Shown here: positions 54,516-62,711 of the stretch, piece after piece
Layout: each line of letters starts with the position of its first letter
Numbering within the stretch: position 1 is the first letter of the stretch
Source: Salinibacterium sp. ZJ450
GTDB taxonomy: Bacteria > Actinomycetota > Actinomycetes > Actinomycetales > Microbacteriaceae
NCBI RefSeq assembly: GCF_011751885.2
Contig: NZ_CP061771.1
Coordinates: 310,001 to 374,000, forward strand
DNA: 64,000 nucleotides
Reading direction: 5' to 3'
Translations under genes and position numbers: made by a program
Notes under the pieces: generated by a model
Databases searched by the model: none
What the model was told of the DNA's origin: nothing
What the model saw: the letters and a program-made list of their open reading frames with translations, nothing else

Positions 54516-55285
54516 TATTCGGCTCCTTCCGGCTCTGACCAGGTTCTCTGCGTGCCGGTCAGCACGATGTCCCAACGGTACCCCAGCGACCATTCCGGGC
54601 TGGTGAGGTCGTGGTCGTAGGTAGCGATCAGCCGGTCGCGCGCCTTCTGATCCAGGATCGAGTTGTAGATCGGGTCGAGCGGGAACAGCGGGTCGCCCGG
54701 GAAATACATCTGGGTGACGATCCGCTGCGTGAACGCGGAGCCGAAGATGGAGAAGTGGATGTGCGCGGGCCGCCACGCGTTGTGGTGGTTCTTCCACGGG
54801 TAGGCGCCCGGTTTGATGGTGGTGAATCGGTACTCGCCGGCGTCGTTGGTGATGCAGCGGCCGGCCCCGGTGAAGTTGGGGTCGAGGGGTGCCGGATGCT
54901 GGTCGCGCTGGTGGATGTACCGGCCGGCCGCGTTGGCCTGCCACACCTCGATGAGCTGGTTGCGCACCGGGCGGCCGTCGCCGTCCAGGACACGTCCGGT
55001 GACGACCATCCGCTCGCCGAGCGGCTCGCCGGCGTGCTGGATGGTGAGGTCGGATTCGACGTCGGCGATGTCACGCTGCCCGTAGGTGGGGGAGAACAGC
55101 TCGATCGTCTCGGGGTCGACCAGCTTCGGGTTTTTGGTGGGGTGGCGCAGGATGCTCGACCGGTATGGTGCGAAGCCGATGTCGGGCTGCGTCTGCTCCG
55201 GCGCCCCTGCCGCGATCGCGGCGGCGTATTCGGCGTGCCGCGCGCGGATCTCGTCGGTGATCTCTTGCTGGCTGGACAGTGACAT
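54515..55285 (-). CDS. pcaH: Protocatechuate 3,4-dioxygenase beta subunit
   Basis: 256 residues from the ATG at 55285 (gaaggag site). All four non-heme Fe(III) ligands expected from the Pseudomonas enzyme are present: Tyr123 in GRYIH, Tyr162 in GAYPW, His175 and His177 in RPAHIHF. It opens protocatechuate between its hydroxyl groups. First gene of pcaHGBDC. Confidence 0.95.
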   Translation of the reverse strand: MSLSSQQEITDEIRARHAEYAAAIAAGAPEQTQPDIGFAPYRSSILRHPTKNPKLVDPETIELFSPTYGQRDIADVESDLTIQHAGEPLGERMVVTGRVLDGDGRPVRNQLIEVWQANAAGRYIHQRDQHPAPLDPNFTGAGRCITNDAGEYRFTTIKPGAYPWKNHHNAWRPAHIHFSIFGSAFTQRIVTQMYFPGDPLFPLDPIYNSILDQKARDRLIATYDHDLTSPEWSLGYRWDIVLTGTQRTWSEPEGAE

Positions 55286-55359
55286 CCGTGGGCTCCTTCG
55301 ACCGGGGTGGGTGACCTGCTCAGCGTGCCACCGGAGGCGGGCCGTCACCAAAGCGACGG

Positions 55360-55374
55360 TTTCACTCAGTGAAA
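55360..55374. promoter_or_regulatory. Palindrome at the pcaH promoter, possible IclR operator
   Basis: TTTCACTCAGTGAAA, perfect 7-bp arms around one base, 75 bp before pcaH and just after the end of the upstream IclR gene. It may bind either IclR protein. Confidence 0.55.
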
Positions 55375-55375
55375 T

Positions 55376-56125
55376 CTACCGGAGTTCGGCGGCGATGTCC
55401 CGCGCCGTCGCGACGATCAGCGGGGAGAGCCGGTCCTCGTCGGCCCGCTCGAGATGGGTCACCACCCCGATCGCGGCGGGCGGCAGCCCCGCGACATCCG
55501 GAACCGCCGCGGCGATCGAGACGTTGCCGAGCGTCATCTCCTGGCGGGTGATCGCGTAACCGCGTTCACGGGCGGCGCGGATGTCGGCGCGTAACCGCTC
55601 GTGGCTGGTAATCGAGAAGGTGGTGTCGCGCTCGAGCGGTACGGCGGCATATGCGCTGAACCACGCGTCGTCGCGGGTGGTGAGCAGCGCCTTGCCGACC
55701 CCGGTGGTGTGCAACGGATGCCGCCCGCCCACCCGGCTGAGCAGGCGGACGGCGCGCGGGCCGGTGATCCGCTCCAGGTACAGCGCCTCGAACCCGTCGA
55801 GCACCGCGAGATGCACGTTCTCACCGGTGGCGTCGTAGAGCCGCATGAGGTGCGGCATCGCCGCGTGCCGCAGCCGGAGGCTGACCGGGGCGAGCTGGCC
55901 GAGTTCCCACAGCCCGGTGCCGATGCTGAAGCGGCCGTCCGCGCGGTCGAGGAAGCCCTGCTGCGTGAGCTCGGCCGCGATGCGATGCGCGGTCGGCAGC
56001 GGCAGCCGGCTGCGCGCGGCGAGCTCGGACAGGGTCAGCGGCCCGTCGTCTTCGCCGAATGCGCGCAGCATCCGGCCCGCCCGTCCGAGCACCGAGTCGC
56101 CGGGCGTGCCGATGCCACCTGCCAT
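55376..56125 (-). CDS. IclR-family transcriptional regulator
   Basis: 249 residues. HTH: LTLSELAARSRLPLPTAHRI; ligand domain with LHTTGVGKALL, GYAITRQEMTLGNVSIAAAV. It differs from the PcaR-like protein at the other end of the cluster. It probably controls pcaHGBDC, which lie directly downstream, or another aromatic pathway feeding into it. Its start is divergent from the membrane protein gene at 56224. Confidence 0.87.
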   Translation of the reverse strand: MAGGIGTPGDSVLGRAGRMLRAFGEDDGPLTLSELAARSRLPLPTAHRIAAELTQQGFLDRADGRFSIGTGLWELGQLAPVSLRLRHAAMPHLMRLYDATGENVHLAVLDGFEALYLERITGPRAVRLLSRVGGRHPLHTTGVGKALLTTRDDAWFSAYAAVPLERDTTFSITSHERLRADIRAARERGYAITRQEMTLGNVSIAAAVPDVAGLPPAAIGVVTHLERADEDRLSPLIVATARDIAAELR

Positions 56126-56223
56126 GCAGCCACGGTACCGCGCCCGGCGCCGGTGGCCCTCTTGCGTGCGCCTCGTGCTCGTCGTGAACTGGAAACAGTG
56201 CAGTGCCCGACGGGAGGTGTGCG

Positions 56224-57240
56224 ATGGATCTGGCCGGGGCCGATTCGGTGCCGAAGGATGCCACAGCCGGACTGGGGCGGCGGTTGCCGTTGACCGAACG
56301 GATACTGCTCGCCCTGCCCGGCCCGAAATGGCTGTGGGTGCTGGTGTGGGCGTTGGTCCCCTGGCTGAACCTGGCGGTCGTCGTCTGGCTGGGAGTCACG
56401 GACGATGTGCGCGGCCCGCAGCCCGGCGATGTGCTGAACCGGGCTGCGGTGACGGCGGCGATCGTGCTGTCACTCTGGAGCGCCGCCCGGCTGAGCGACG
56501 AGCTGCAGAAGCTGCGGGGCAGCGCGAAGGTGCTCCCTGAGCTGTCGTCGCCGACCGCGGGCAAGCTGTTCCGCGGCATCGACAGCGTCATCGCTCCACT
56601 GGTGGCGACGGTCGTGGTCGCGCTGGTGCTGCCGCTCGACGAGCTGGTGGCGGGCGCACCGCTTGCCGCCGTCGTTCAGGGCATCACCTGGCTGGTGATC
56701 GGCATCCCGCTCTGCACCGCCGGGTGGGCCTACCTCGTGCTGCAGTTCGGGCTCGGCCGGTTGGACGGCAGCGGACTCCGCTACACCGGCGACCGCACAC
56801 TCGGCCTCGATCCGGTCGGCAGAGTGGCGTTCACCGGCCTGCTCATGCTGGTCGGGATCGTGCTGCCGCTGCTGATTACCGGGGTGTCCGACCTGTCGGC
56901 CGTGGTGGTGAGCTCCGCGGTGCTGGTGGCCGGGTTCGTCGCCTTCTTCCTGTCGCTGCGTCGGCTGCATCTGCGCATGGTCCAGGTGAAAAGGGCGGAA
57001 CTGGCCAGGGTGCTCGAGCTGTACCGGCAGGCATACGAGCAGGTGCAGCACGAGTCATCGCTCGATGTGCTGCAGCAGAAGATCGGTCTGCTCACGGCCG
57101 CCGAGACGCTGGAGAAACGCGCGGAACGCATCCAGCGCTGGCCCTTCGACGAGGCCACGTTCGCCCGGGTGGTGACGATAGCCTCCAGCGTTGTGGGCGT
57201 CATCATCGCCCGGCTGCTGCTCGCGCCCACCGGCCTGTGA
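56224..57240 (+). CDS. Hypothetical membrane protein
   Basis: 338 residues from the ATG at 56224 (gggaggt upstream). Six to seven hydrophobic helices lie in residues 25-260. A cytoplasmic coiled-coil-like stretch (VQVKRAELARVLELYRQAYE and onward, about 255-315) precedes a last short helix. I do not recognise a family; there are no catalytic motifs. No clear link to its neighbours is visible. Confidence 0.7.
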   Translation: MDLAGADSVPKDATAGLGRRLPLTERILLALPGPKWLWVLVWALVPWLNLAVVVWLGVTDDVRGPQPGDVLNRAAVTAAIVLSLWSAARLSDELQKLRGSAKVLPELSSPTAGKLFRGIDSVIAPLVATVVVALVLPLDELVAGAPLAAVVQGITWLVIGIPLCTAGWAYLVLQFGLGRLDGSGLRYTGDRTLGLDPVGRVAFTGLLMLVGIVLPLLITGVSDLSAVVVSSAVLVAGFVAFFLSLRRLHLRMVQVKRAELARVLELYRQAYEQVQHESSLDVLQQKIGLLTAAETLEKRAERIQRWPFDEATFARVVTIASSVVGVIIARLLLAPTGL

Positions 57241-57272
57241 GGGTGGTCTCGCCCACCCGGCAGAATTGAGGC

Positions 57273-58073
57273 ATGCCCGTCATCGAGATCAGCGACCTGG
57301 CCGACCCGCGACTCGTCGACTACGCGCACCTCACCGACGTCGCCCTGAAGAAGGCGCGGTCCAGTGAGCACGGGCTCTACCTTGCCGAGTCGCTGCTGGT
57401 GTTGGAGCGGGCGATCCGCGCCGGGCATCGGCCGCGTTCGGTGCTTGCGCTCGGCGGGTCGGTCGACGACGCGCTCGCCGCCACCGAGGGATTCGACATC
57501 CCGATCTTCGTCGGCCCCGGCGAGCTGCTCGCCGAGCTGACCGGTTACATCCTGCACCGCGGACTGATCGCCTCGATGCACCGGCCGGCGCTGCCCGACC
57601 CGGCCGAGCTGCTGCGCGACGCCCAACGCGTGGTGGTGCTCGAGAACGTGGTCGACCCCACCAACGTGGGCGCCATCTTCCGCTCGGTGGCTGGCATCGG
57701 TGCCGACGCGGTGCTGGTCACGCCGCGCTGCTCCGACCCGTTCTACCGGCGGGCGATCCGGGTCAGCATGGGCACGGTGCTGCAGGTGCCGTGGACCCGC
57801 GTGGGCGACTGGCCGTCCACCCGGGAGCTTCTGACGGCATCCGGCTTCCACGTCGCCGCGCTGGCGCTGACCGACGACGCCGTGTCGCTGCGCGAGTTCG
57901 CGGCATCCGCACCCGAGAAGGTGGCGTTGGTGCTCGGGGCCGAGGGCGAGGGATTGACGGATGCCGCAATCCAGGCCGCCGACACGATCGTGCAGATCCC
58001 GATGCGGCACGGCATCGACAGCCTGAACGTGGCGACGGCATCAGCGGTCGCGATGTACGCGCTCGCGCTGTAA
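57273..58073 (+). CDS. TrmH/SpoU-family RNA methyltransferase
   Basis: 266 residues. An N-terminal substrate-binding part (SSEHGLYLAESLLVLERAIRAG, shown by EHGLYLAES) precedes the SPOUT knot: VVLENVVDPTNVGAIFRSVAG (motif 1 with Asn), VLGAEGEGL (motif 2) and IPMRHGIDSLNVATASAV (motif 3). It methylates a 2'-OH of rRNA or tRNA using SAM; the target is not identified. Confidence 0.92.
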   Translation: MPVIEISDLADPRLVDYAHLTDVALKKARSSEHGLYLAESLLVLERAIRAGHRPRSVLALGGSVDDALAATEGFDIPIFVGPGELLAELTGYILHRGLIASMHRPALPDPAELLRDAQRVVVLENVVDPTNVGAIFRSVAGIGADAVLVTPRCSDPFYRRAIRVSMGTVLQVPWTRVGDWPSTRELLTASGFHVAALALTDDAVSLREFAASAPEKVALVLGAEGEGLTDAAIQAADTIVQIPMRHGIDSLNVATASAVAMYALAL

Positions 58074-58147
58074 TGCGGGAGCGCGCGCACCCGGGAAGGT
58101 CAGGCATAGTATTTCCTCCATCGACGTGAATAACTCGAGGGAGCTGA

Positions 58148-59398
58148 ATGCATCGTGCCATCGAAGGCGCCCGCCGCGGCACGAATCTGCCCCGGATGGG
58201 CGACTTCAACCAGTCGGTCATTCTGGACGCCGTACGCCGGTCGCCGGACGGATGCTCGCGCGTTGATCTGATCGACGCCACCGGCCTGTCCGCGCAGACC
58301 GTGTCGAACATCGCCAGACGGCTGCTTGATTCCGGTCTTATCGTCGAGGCAGGAAAATCCGGCACAGGACCGGGCAAGCCACGGACGATCCTGCGCCTGA
58401 ATCCGGCTGGCATGTATGCAGCGGGAGTGCACATCGACCCGGCGGTATTGACCTGCGTGCTCCTTGACCTCACTGGACGGGTCGTTGAGCACTCGGTGCG
58501 CCCCACGCCGGTCGGGCAAGACCCGCAGCAGGTTGTGGCCAGCATCCAGACCGAGCTGGAGCAGATCATCAGTCGTTCGGCGGTTCCCCGCGAGAAGATC
58601 GTCGGCGTCGGGGTGGCCGCCCCCGGTCCAGTGGAGATCGACGAGGGAATGGTCATCGACCCTCCGCTGTTGCTCGGCTGGCATCGTGTTCCGCTGCGCG
58701 ACTGGCTCGCCCGCCTGACCGGACTGCCCGTGTTCGTCGACAAGGACGTGACGGCCGCCGCCGTCGCAGAGGCCTGGGCGGGCGGGGACACCGGTGCCGG
58801 CAGCTTCGTCTTCTACTACGTCGGTACCGGTATCGGTGCCGGAGTGGTGCTGCGCGACGAGGTGGAGCGAGGCTCGTCCGGAAACGCCGGGGAGATCGGC
58901 CATATCATCGTCGACCCATCCGGTCCGCCCTGCTCCTGCGGGGCCCGAGGCTGCGTCGCGGTCACCTGCACCCCTCAGGCGCTCGTGGCCGAGGCCGAAC
59001 GGCGCGGCGTTCTGCCCGACACGCGGCTGAGCAGTGCTGCCAGCGACGTCGCCGTGCAATTCAGCCGACTGTGCGACCTGGCGGACCTCGGCAACACGGC
59101 GGCGCTAGACATTATCGAGCAATCGGCACGGCGCACCGCCAGAGCGATCTCGGTCATGACCAACATGCTCGACGTCGACCGTGTGGTGATTGGCGGCCCC
59201 TACTGGAGGCGTCTCAGTGCGTATTACCTCAGGCGGGTGCCCGTGCTGCTCGACGAGCTCAGTGTCACGCGGTCGATTCGCGCGGTGCCGCTCGTCGGCA
59301 CAGGCGTCGGTGATGACGTCGGCGCGATCGGAGCGGCCTGCCTGGTGCTGGAACGGACGCTCTCCCCCTCCGCAACCAGGCTGCTCCTCGAGGGATGA
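58148..59398 (+). CDS. ROK-family transcriptional regulator
   Basis: 416 residues. N-terminal winged HTH (CSRVDLIDATGLSAQTVSNI) followed by a ROK sugar-kinase-like domain with VGVGVAAPGPV, DKDVTAAAVAEAWAGG and the zinc motif GEIGHIIVDPSGPPCSCGARGC. It probably represses the sugar importer and mannosidase genes that follow and senses the sugar they bring in. Confidence 0.9.
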   Translation: MHRAIEGARRGTNLPRMGDFNQSVILDAVRRSPDGCSRVDLIDATGLSAQTVSNIARRLLDSGLIVEAGKSGTGPGKPRTILRLNPAGMYAAGVHIDPAVLTCVLLDLTGRVVEHSVRPTPVGQDPQQVVASIQTELEQIISRSAVPREKIVGVGVAAPGPVEIDEGMVIDPPLLLGWHRVPLRDWLARLTGLPVFVDKDVTAAAVAEAWAGGDTGAGSFVFYYVGTGIGAGVVLRDEVERGSSGNAGEIGHIIVDPSGPPCSCGARGCVAVTCTPQALVAEAERRGVLPDTRLSSAASDVAVQFSRLCDLADLGNTAALDIIEQSARRTARAISVMTNMLDVDRVVIGGPYWRRLSAYYLRRVPVLLDELSVTRSIRAVPLVGTGVGDDVGAIGAACLVLERTLSPSATRLLLEG

Positions 59399-59473
59399 GC
59401 CGCACCGCCCGCAGATCACAGTCGCATAACGGCCTCGCATCAAATCTGGTCTGCCACTTTCGCTAATAACTCC

Positions 59474-59493
59474 ATTCGATTTACTATTCGATT
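59474..59493 (+). promoter_or_regulatory. Promoter/operator of the mannoside-use operon
   Basis: ATTCGATT occurs twice, at 59474 and 59486, with a 12-bp period. TACTAT (59482-59487) between and overlapping them fits a -10 element. Binding on both repeats would cover the promoter. The leader is about 40 nt with an aaaggag ribosome site. Confidence 0.5.
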
Positions 59494-59533
59494 ATTGCGG
59501 CATCATCAGTCCCGCTTGGAGCAAAGGAGCACC

Positions 59534-60880
59534 ATGCAGCGCAGACGTGTCATCACTGGGATCGTTACAGCGGCAGCGGCGGTTCTTGCCGTCGTTGGCT
59601 GCAGCACCGACAGCGGGGGCGACTCCGACAGCATCCGGATCGTCTACCAGAAGACCGACGGCTTCGTCGCTCTCGATGAACTGTTCAAGGCGGTCAAGCC
59701 CGTGTTCGAGAAGGAGACCGGCATCACGGTCGAACTCGAGCCGATCGTGGCGGATGAGAGCGACTACGCCACCAAGCTCGCCCTGATGCTGCAAAGCCCC
59801 GATACCGCCCCCGACGTCTTCTATGAAGACACCTTCAAGCTGCGCAGCGACGTGGACGCGGGCTACGTTCTGAACCTCGATGACCATCTCGCCGACTGGG
59901 AGGACTGGTCGCAATTCAACGAGGGAGCGAAGGAAGCCGGCCGCGCCGACGACGGCAGTATCTATGCCGTTCCCCTCGGCACCGACACCCGCGGCATCTG
60001 GTACTCGAAGCCGGTGCTGGAGCAGGCGGGCGTCGCCCTGCCATGGGAACCCAAGAGCTGGGAGGAGATCCTGGACACGGCCCGCAAGGTCAAACAGGCG
60101 GTTCCGGACAAGGTGGCGTTCAACGTCTACGCGGGCAAGCCCGCCGGTGAAGGCTCCGTGATGCAGGGCTTTGGCATGCTGATGTACGGCACGGGTGACA
60201 CCCTCTACGACGCTGACTCGCAGAAGTGGGTCACCGGTTCTCAGGGCTTCATCGACTCGCTCGGGTTCATCGAGACGCTGTTCAGCGAGGGACTCGCACC
60301 TGCTCCGGATGTCGCGCTGGACGGTTCCATGTGGCAGACGTTGTTCGGCGAGTGGTTCCCGAATGGGAACATCGCCGGGACGATCGAGGGCTCCTGGTCG
60401 CCGTCGTTCTGGAAGGACGGCGGCTCGTACGAATGGGCAGAGTACGTCGACGACATCGGCGTCGCGGCTTTCCCCACCCAGGATGGCGGCGGGCCGGGAG
60501 CGGTTAGCCTCTCGGGAGGTTGGACGCTCGCGGTGGGGGCAGAGAGCAAGAACCCGGATGCCGCGTTCGACTTCCTCGCGATGGCGCTGAGCAAGGACAA
60601 CTCGCTCACCTACAACATCACGAACTCCCAGATCGCCGTGCGCACCGACGTTGCGGAAGACCCGGAGTACTTGGAGTCGAACCCGTTCATCGGATTCTTC
60701 ACCGAGCTCGTCACCTACACCCATTTCCGACCGGCAACAGCGGACTACCCCCAGATCTCGGCAGAGATCCAGGCGGCGACCGAGGCGGTCATGACCGGGC
60801 AGATGTCGCCAGAGGAAGCGGCCGCCGCTTATGACAAGGCGGTCGTCGGGATCGTCGGTGACGACAGGGTCACCCAGTAG
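59534..60880 (+). CDS. Sugar-binding lipoprotein of a CUT1-type ABC importer
   Basis: 448 residues. Signal peptide with lipobox AVVGC, followed by a type II binding-protein fold: DSIRIVYQ, FEKETGITVELEPI, YAVPLGTDTRGIWYSKPVL, and aromatic residues typical of oligosaccharide binding. Context with a GH38 mannosidase suggests mannose-containing oligosaccharides. Confidence 0.9.
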   Translation: MQRRRVITGIVTAAAAVLAVVGCSTDSGGDSDSIRIVYQKTDGFVALDELFKAVKPVFEKETGITVELEPIVADESDYATKLALMLQSPDTAPDVFYEDTFKLRSDVDAGYVLNLDDHLADWEDWSQFNEGAKEAGRADDGSIYAVPLGTDTRGIWYSKPVLEQAGVALPWEPKSWEEILDTARKVKQAVPDKVAFNVYAGKPAGEGSVMQGFGMLMYGTGDTLYDADSQKWVTGSQGFIDSLGFIETLFSEGLAPAPDVALDGSMWQTLFGEWFPNGNIAGTIEGSWSPSFWKDGGSYEWAEYVDDIGVAAFPTQDGGGPGAVSLSGGWTLAVGAESKNPDAAFDFLAMALSKDNSLTYNITNSQIAVRTDVAEDPEYLESNPFIGFFTELVTYTHFRPATADYPQISAEIQAATEAVMTGQMSPEEAAAAYDKAVVGIVGDDRVTQ

Positions 60881-60883
60881 CGC

Positions 60884-61834
60884 GTGACTGCAACTGTCAC
60901 GACCGTTAGTCGGGAAGCATCCGAGTCGCCGCGAGGGAACCGCAACCCTCGCGGCGGCATCCGGATCCGGGCCAGGGGCCTGCGGATGCTTCCGCTCCTG
61001 CCGTCGGTTCTGCTGCTCGCGCTTTTCCTCGCAGGGCCGATCCTCTGGTCGTTCTACATCTCGTTCACCGATACGGCGCTCACCGGACGTGCCGCGAAGA
61101 GTCCCTCCTTCGTGGGGCTGGAGAACTACGCCGATCTGCTGAGCGACCCGGACTTTCCGCTCTCGCTCTGGCTCACCGTCGTCTTTGTGGTGGCGTCGGC
61201 CGTCATCGGGCAGAACCTGCTCGGACTCGGCATCGCCCTTCTGCAGGATCGAGTGAATCGAGTCAGCAGAGCCGTGATCAGCACGATCGTCGTCGCCGCG
61301 TGGGTGCTGCCCGAGATCGTGGCCGCGTTCGCCGCATACGCATACTTCGCGAAGGATGGCACGCTCAACCAGCTACTCGGCGCGGTGGGCATCAGCGGGC
61401 CGAACTGGTTGTTCGACTTCCCGATGCTCGCGATCGTGCTCGCAAACATCTGGCGCGGGACCGCCTTCTCGATGATGATCTACCAAGCCGCGCTCAATGA
61501 CGTCCCGCCGGAGATCACGGAGGCGGCGGTGATCGACGGGGCCAACGGATTCCAGAAGCTCATCTTCGTGACCATTCCGATGATCCGTGGCAGCATCGCC
61601 ACGAACTTGATGCTGATCACTCTGCAGACACTCGCGGTCTTTACGCTCATCTGGGTCATGACGCAGGGTGGGCCGGGAATGGCGAGTTCGACGCTGCCGG
61701 TGCTCGCCTACCAAGAGGCGTTCAAGTTCCAACAGATCGGTTATGGCGCCGCGATCGCCGTGGTGATGCTGCTCATCGGTGCGGTCTTCTCCGTCGTCTA
61801 CATCCGAGCGCTCCGACCGGGGAGGGACGCATGA
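60884..61834 (+). CDS. Sugar ABC transporter permease (MalF/UgpA type)
   Basis: 316 residues from a GTG. Six membrane helices. The EAA loop reads EITEAAVIDGANGFQKLIFVTIP (given here by EAAVIDGA), the ATPase contact. Works with the following permease. No ATPase gene is visible, so a shared MsiK-type ATPase encoded elsewhere probably energises the importer, as is common in actinobacteria. Confidence 0.92.
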   Translation: MTATVTTVSREASESPRGNRNPRGGIRIRARGLRMLPLLPSVLLLALFLAGPILWSFYISFTDTALTGRAAKSPSFVGLENYADLLSDPDFPLSLWLTVVFVVASAVIGQNLLGLGIALLQDRVNRVSRAVISTIVVAAWVLPEIVAAFAAYAYFAKDGTLNQLLGAVGISGPNWLFDFPMLAIVLANIWRGTAFSMMIYQAALNDVPPEITEAAVIDGANGFQKLIFVTIPMIRGSIATNLMLITLQTLAVFTLIWVMTQGGPGMASSTLPVLAYQEAFKFQQIGYGAAIAVVMLLIGAVFSVVYIRALRPGRDA

Positions 61835-62697
61835 CCCCGCTGGTTGAGGCACGGCGCGCCCGCGGCATCCAGCCCCGCCGACGGATGACTGTGGCGTTCA
61901 TCTCTAATGCCATGCTGTGGCTGATCGGCCTGTCTTTCCTGATTCCGCTGGCGTGGTTGGTGCTCGCATCCTTTGACACCGCCCCCAGCCAACAAACTCG
62001 GCTTCCCGAGAGCCTGACCCTCGACAACTATCTGGCCGTCCTGACGCCGGAGCGCATCCTGTTGCCGCTCTGGAACAGCACCGTGCTCTCCACCGGGGCC
62101 GCGCTCGTCACTGTCATCGTTGCGGTACTCGCCGCGTATCCGCTGTCCCGTTACCGGTCGCGCTTCAACAAGCCGTACCTGTACGCCATCCTGTTCGGAA
62201 CCTGCCTGCCGATCACCGCGATCATGGTTCCGGTCTACAGCCTGTTCGTGCGGCTCAGCCTGCTCGACAATATGGCCGGCGTGGTGTTCTTCATGGCGGC
62301 CACCAGCCTGCCGATGGCGATCTGGATGATGAAGAACTTCATGGACTCGGTGCCGATGAGCCTGGAGGAAGCGGCCTGGGTGGATGGCGCCTCCGCGATG
62401 GCTTCCCTGCGACACATCGTCGTGCCGCTGATGCGGCCGGGCATCGCAGTCGTGTTCATCTTCGTGTTCATCCAGGCCTGGGGAAACTTCTTCGTGCCGT
62501 TCATCTTGCTGTTGTCGCCAGCCAAGCAGCCGGCGGCGGTCAGCGTGTTCAGTTTCTTCGGCCAGTACGGCACGATCGCGTACGGACAGCTGGCAGCGTT
62601 CTCGCTGCTCTACGCGCTTCCGGTTGTCGTGTTGTACGCCATCGTCTCCAAGGGCATCGGCGGTTCCTTCGCCATGCAGGGCGCAGTAAAGGGTTAG
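61831..62697 (+). CDS. Sugar ABC transporter permease (MalG/UgpE type)
   Basis: 288 residues, ATGA overlap with the first permease gene. Six helices with the EAA loop EEAAWVDGASAMASLRHIVV. Forms the channel with the MalF-type subunit. Confidence 0.92.
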   Translation: MTPLVEARRARGIQPRRRMTVAFISNAMLWLIGLSFLIPLAWLVLASFDTAPSQQTRLPESLTLDNYLAVLTPERILLPLWNSTVLSTGAALVTVIVAVLAAYPLSRYRSRFNKPYLYAILFGTCLPITAIMVPVYSLFVRLSLLDNMAGVVFFMAATSLPMAIWMMKNFMDSVPMSLEEAAWVDGASAMASLRHIVVPLMRPGIAVVFIFVFIQAWGNFFVPFILLLSPAKQPAAVSVFSFFGQYGTIAYGQLAAFSLLYALPVVVLYAIVSKGIGGSFAMQGAVKG

Positions 62698-62711
62698 GGA
62701 GCTCGAATCAC

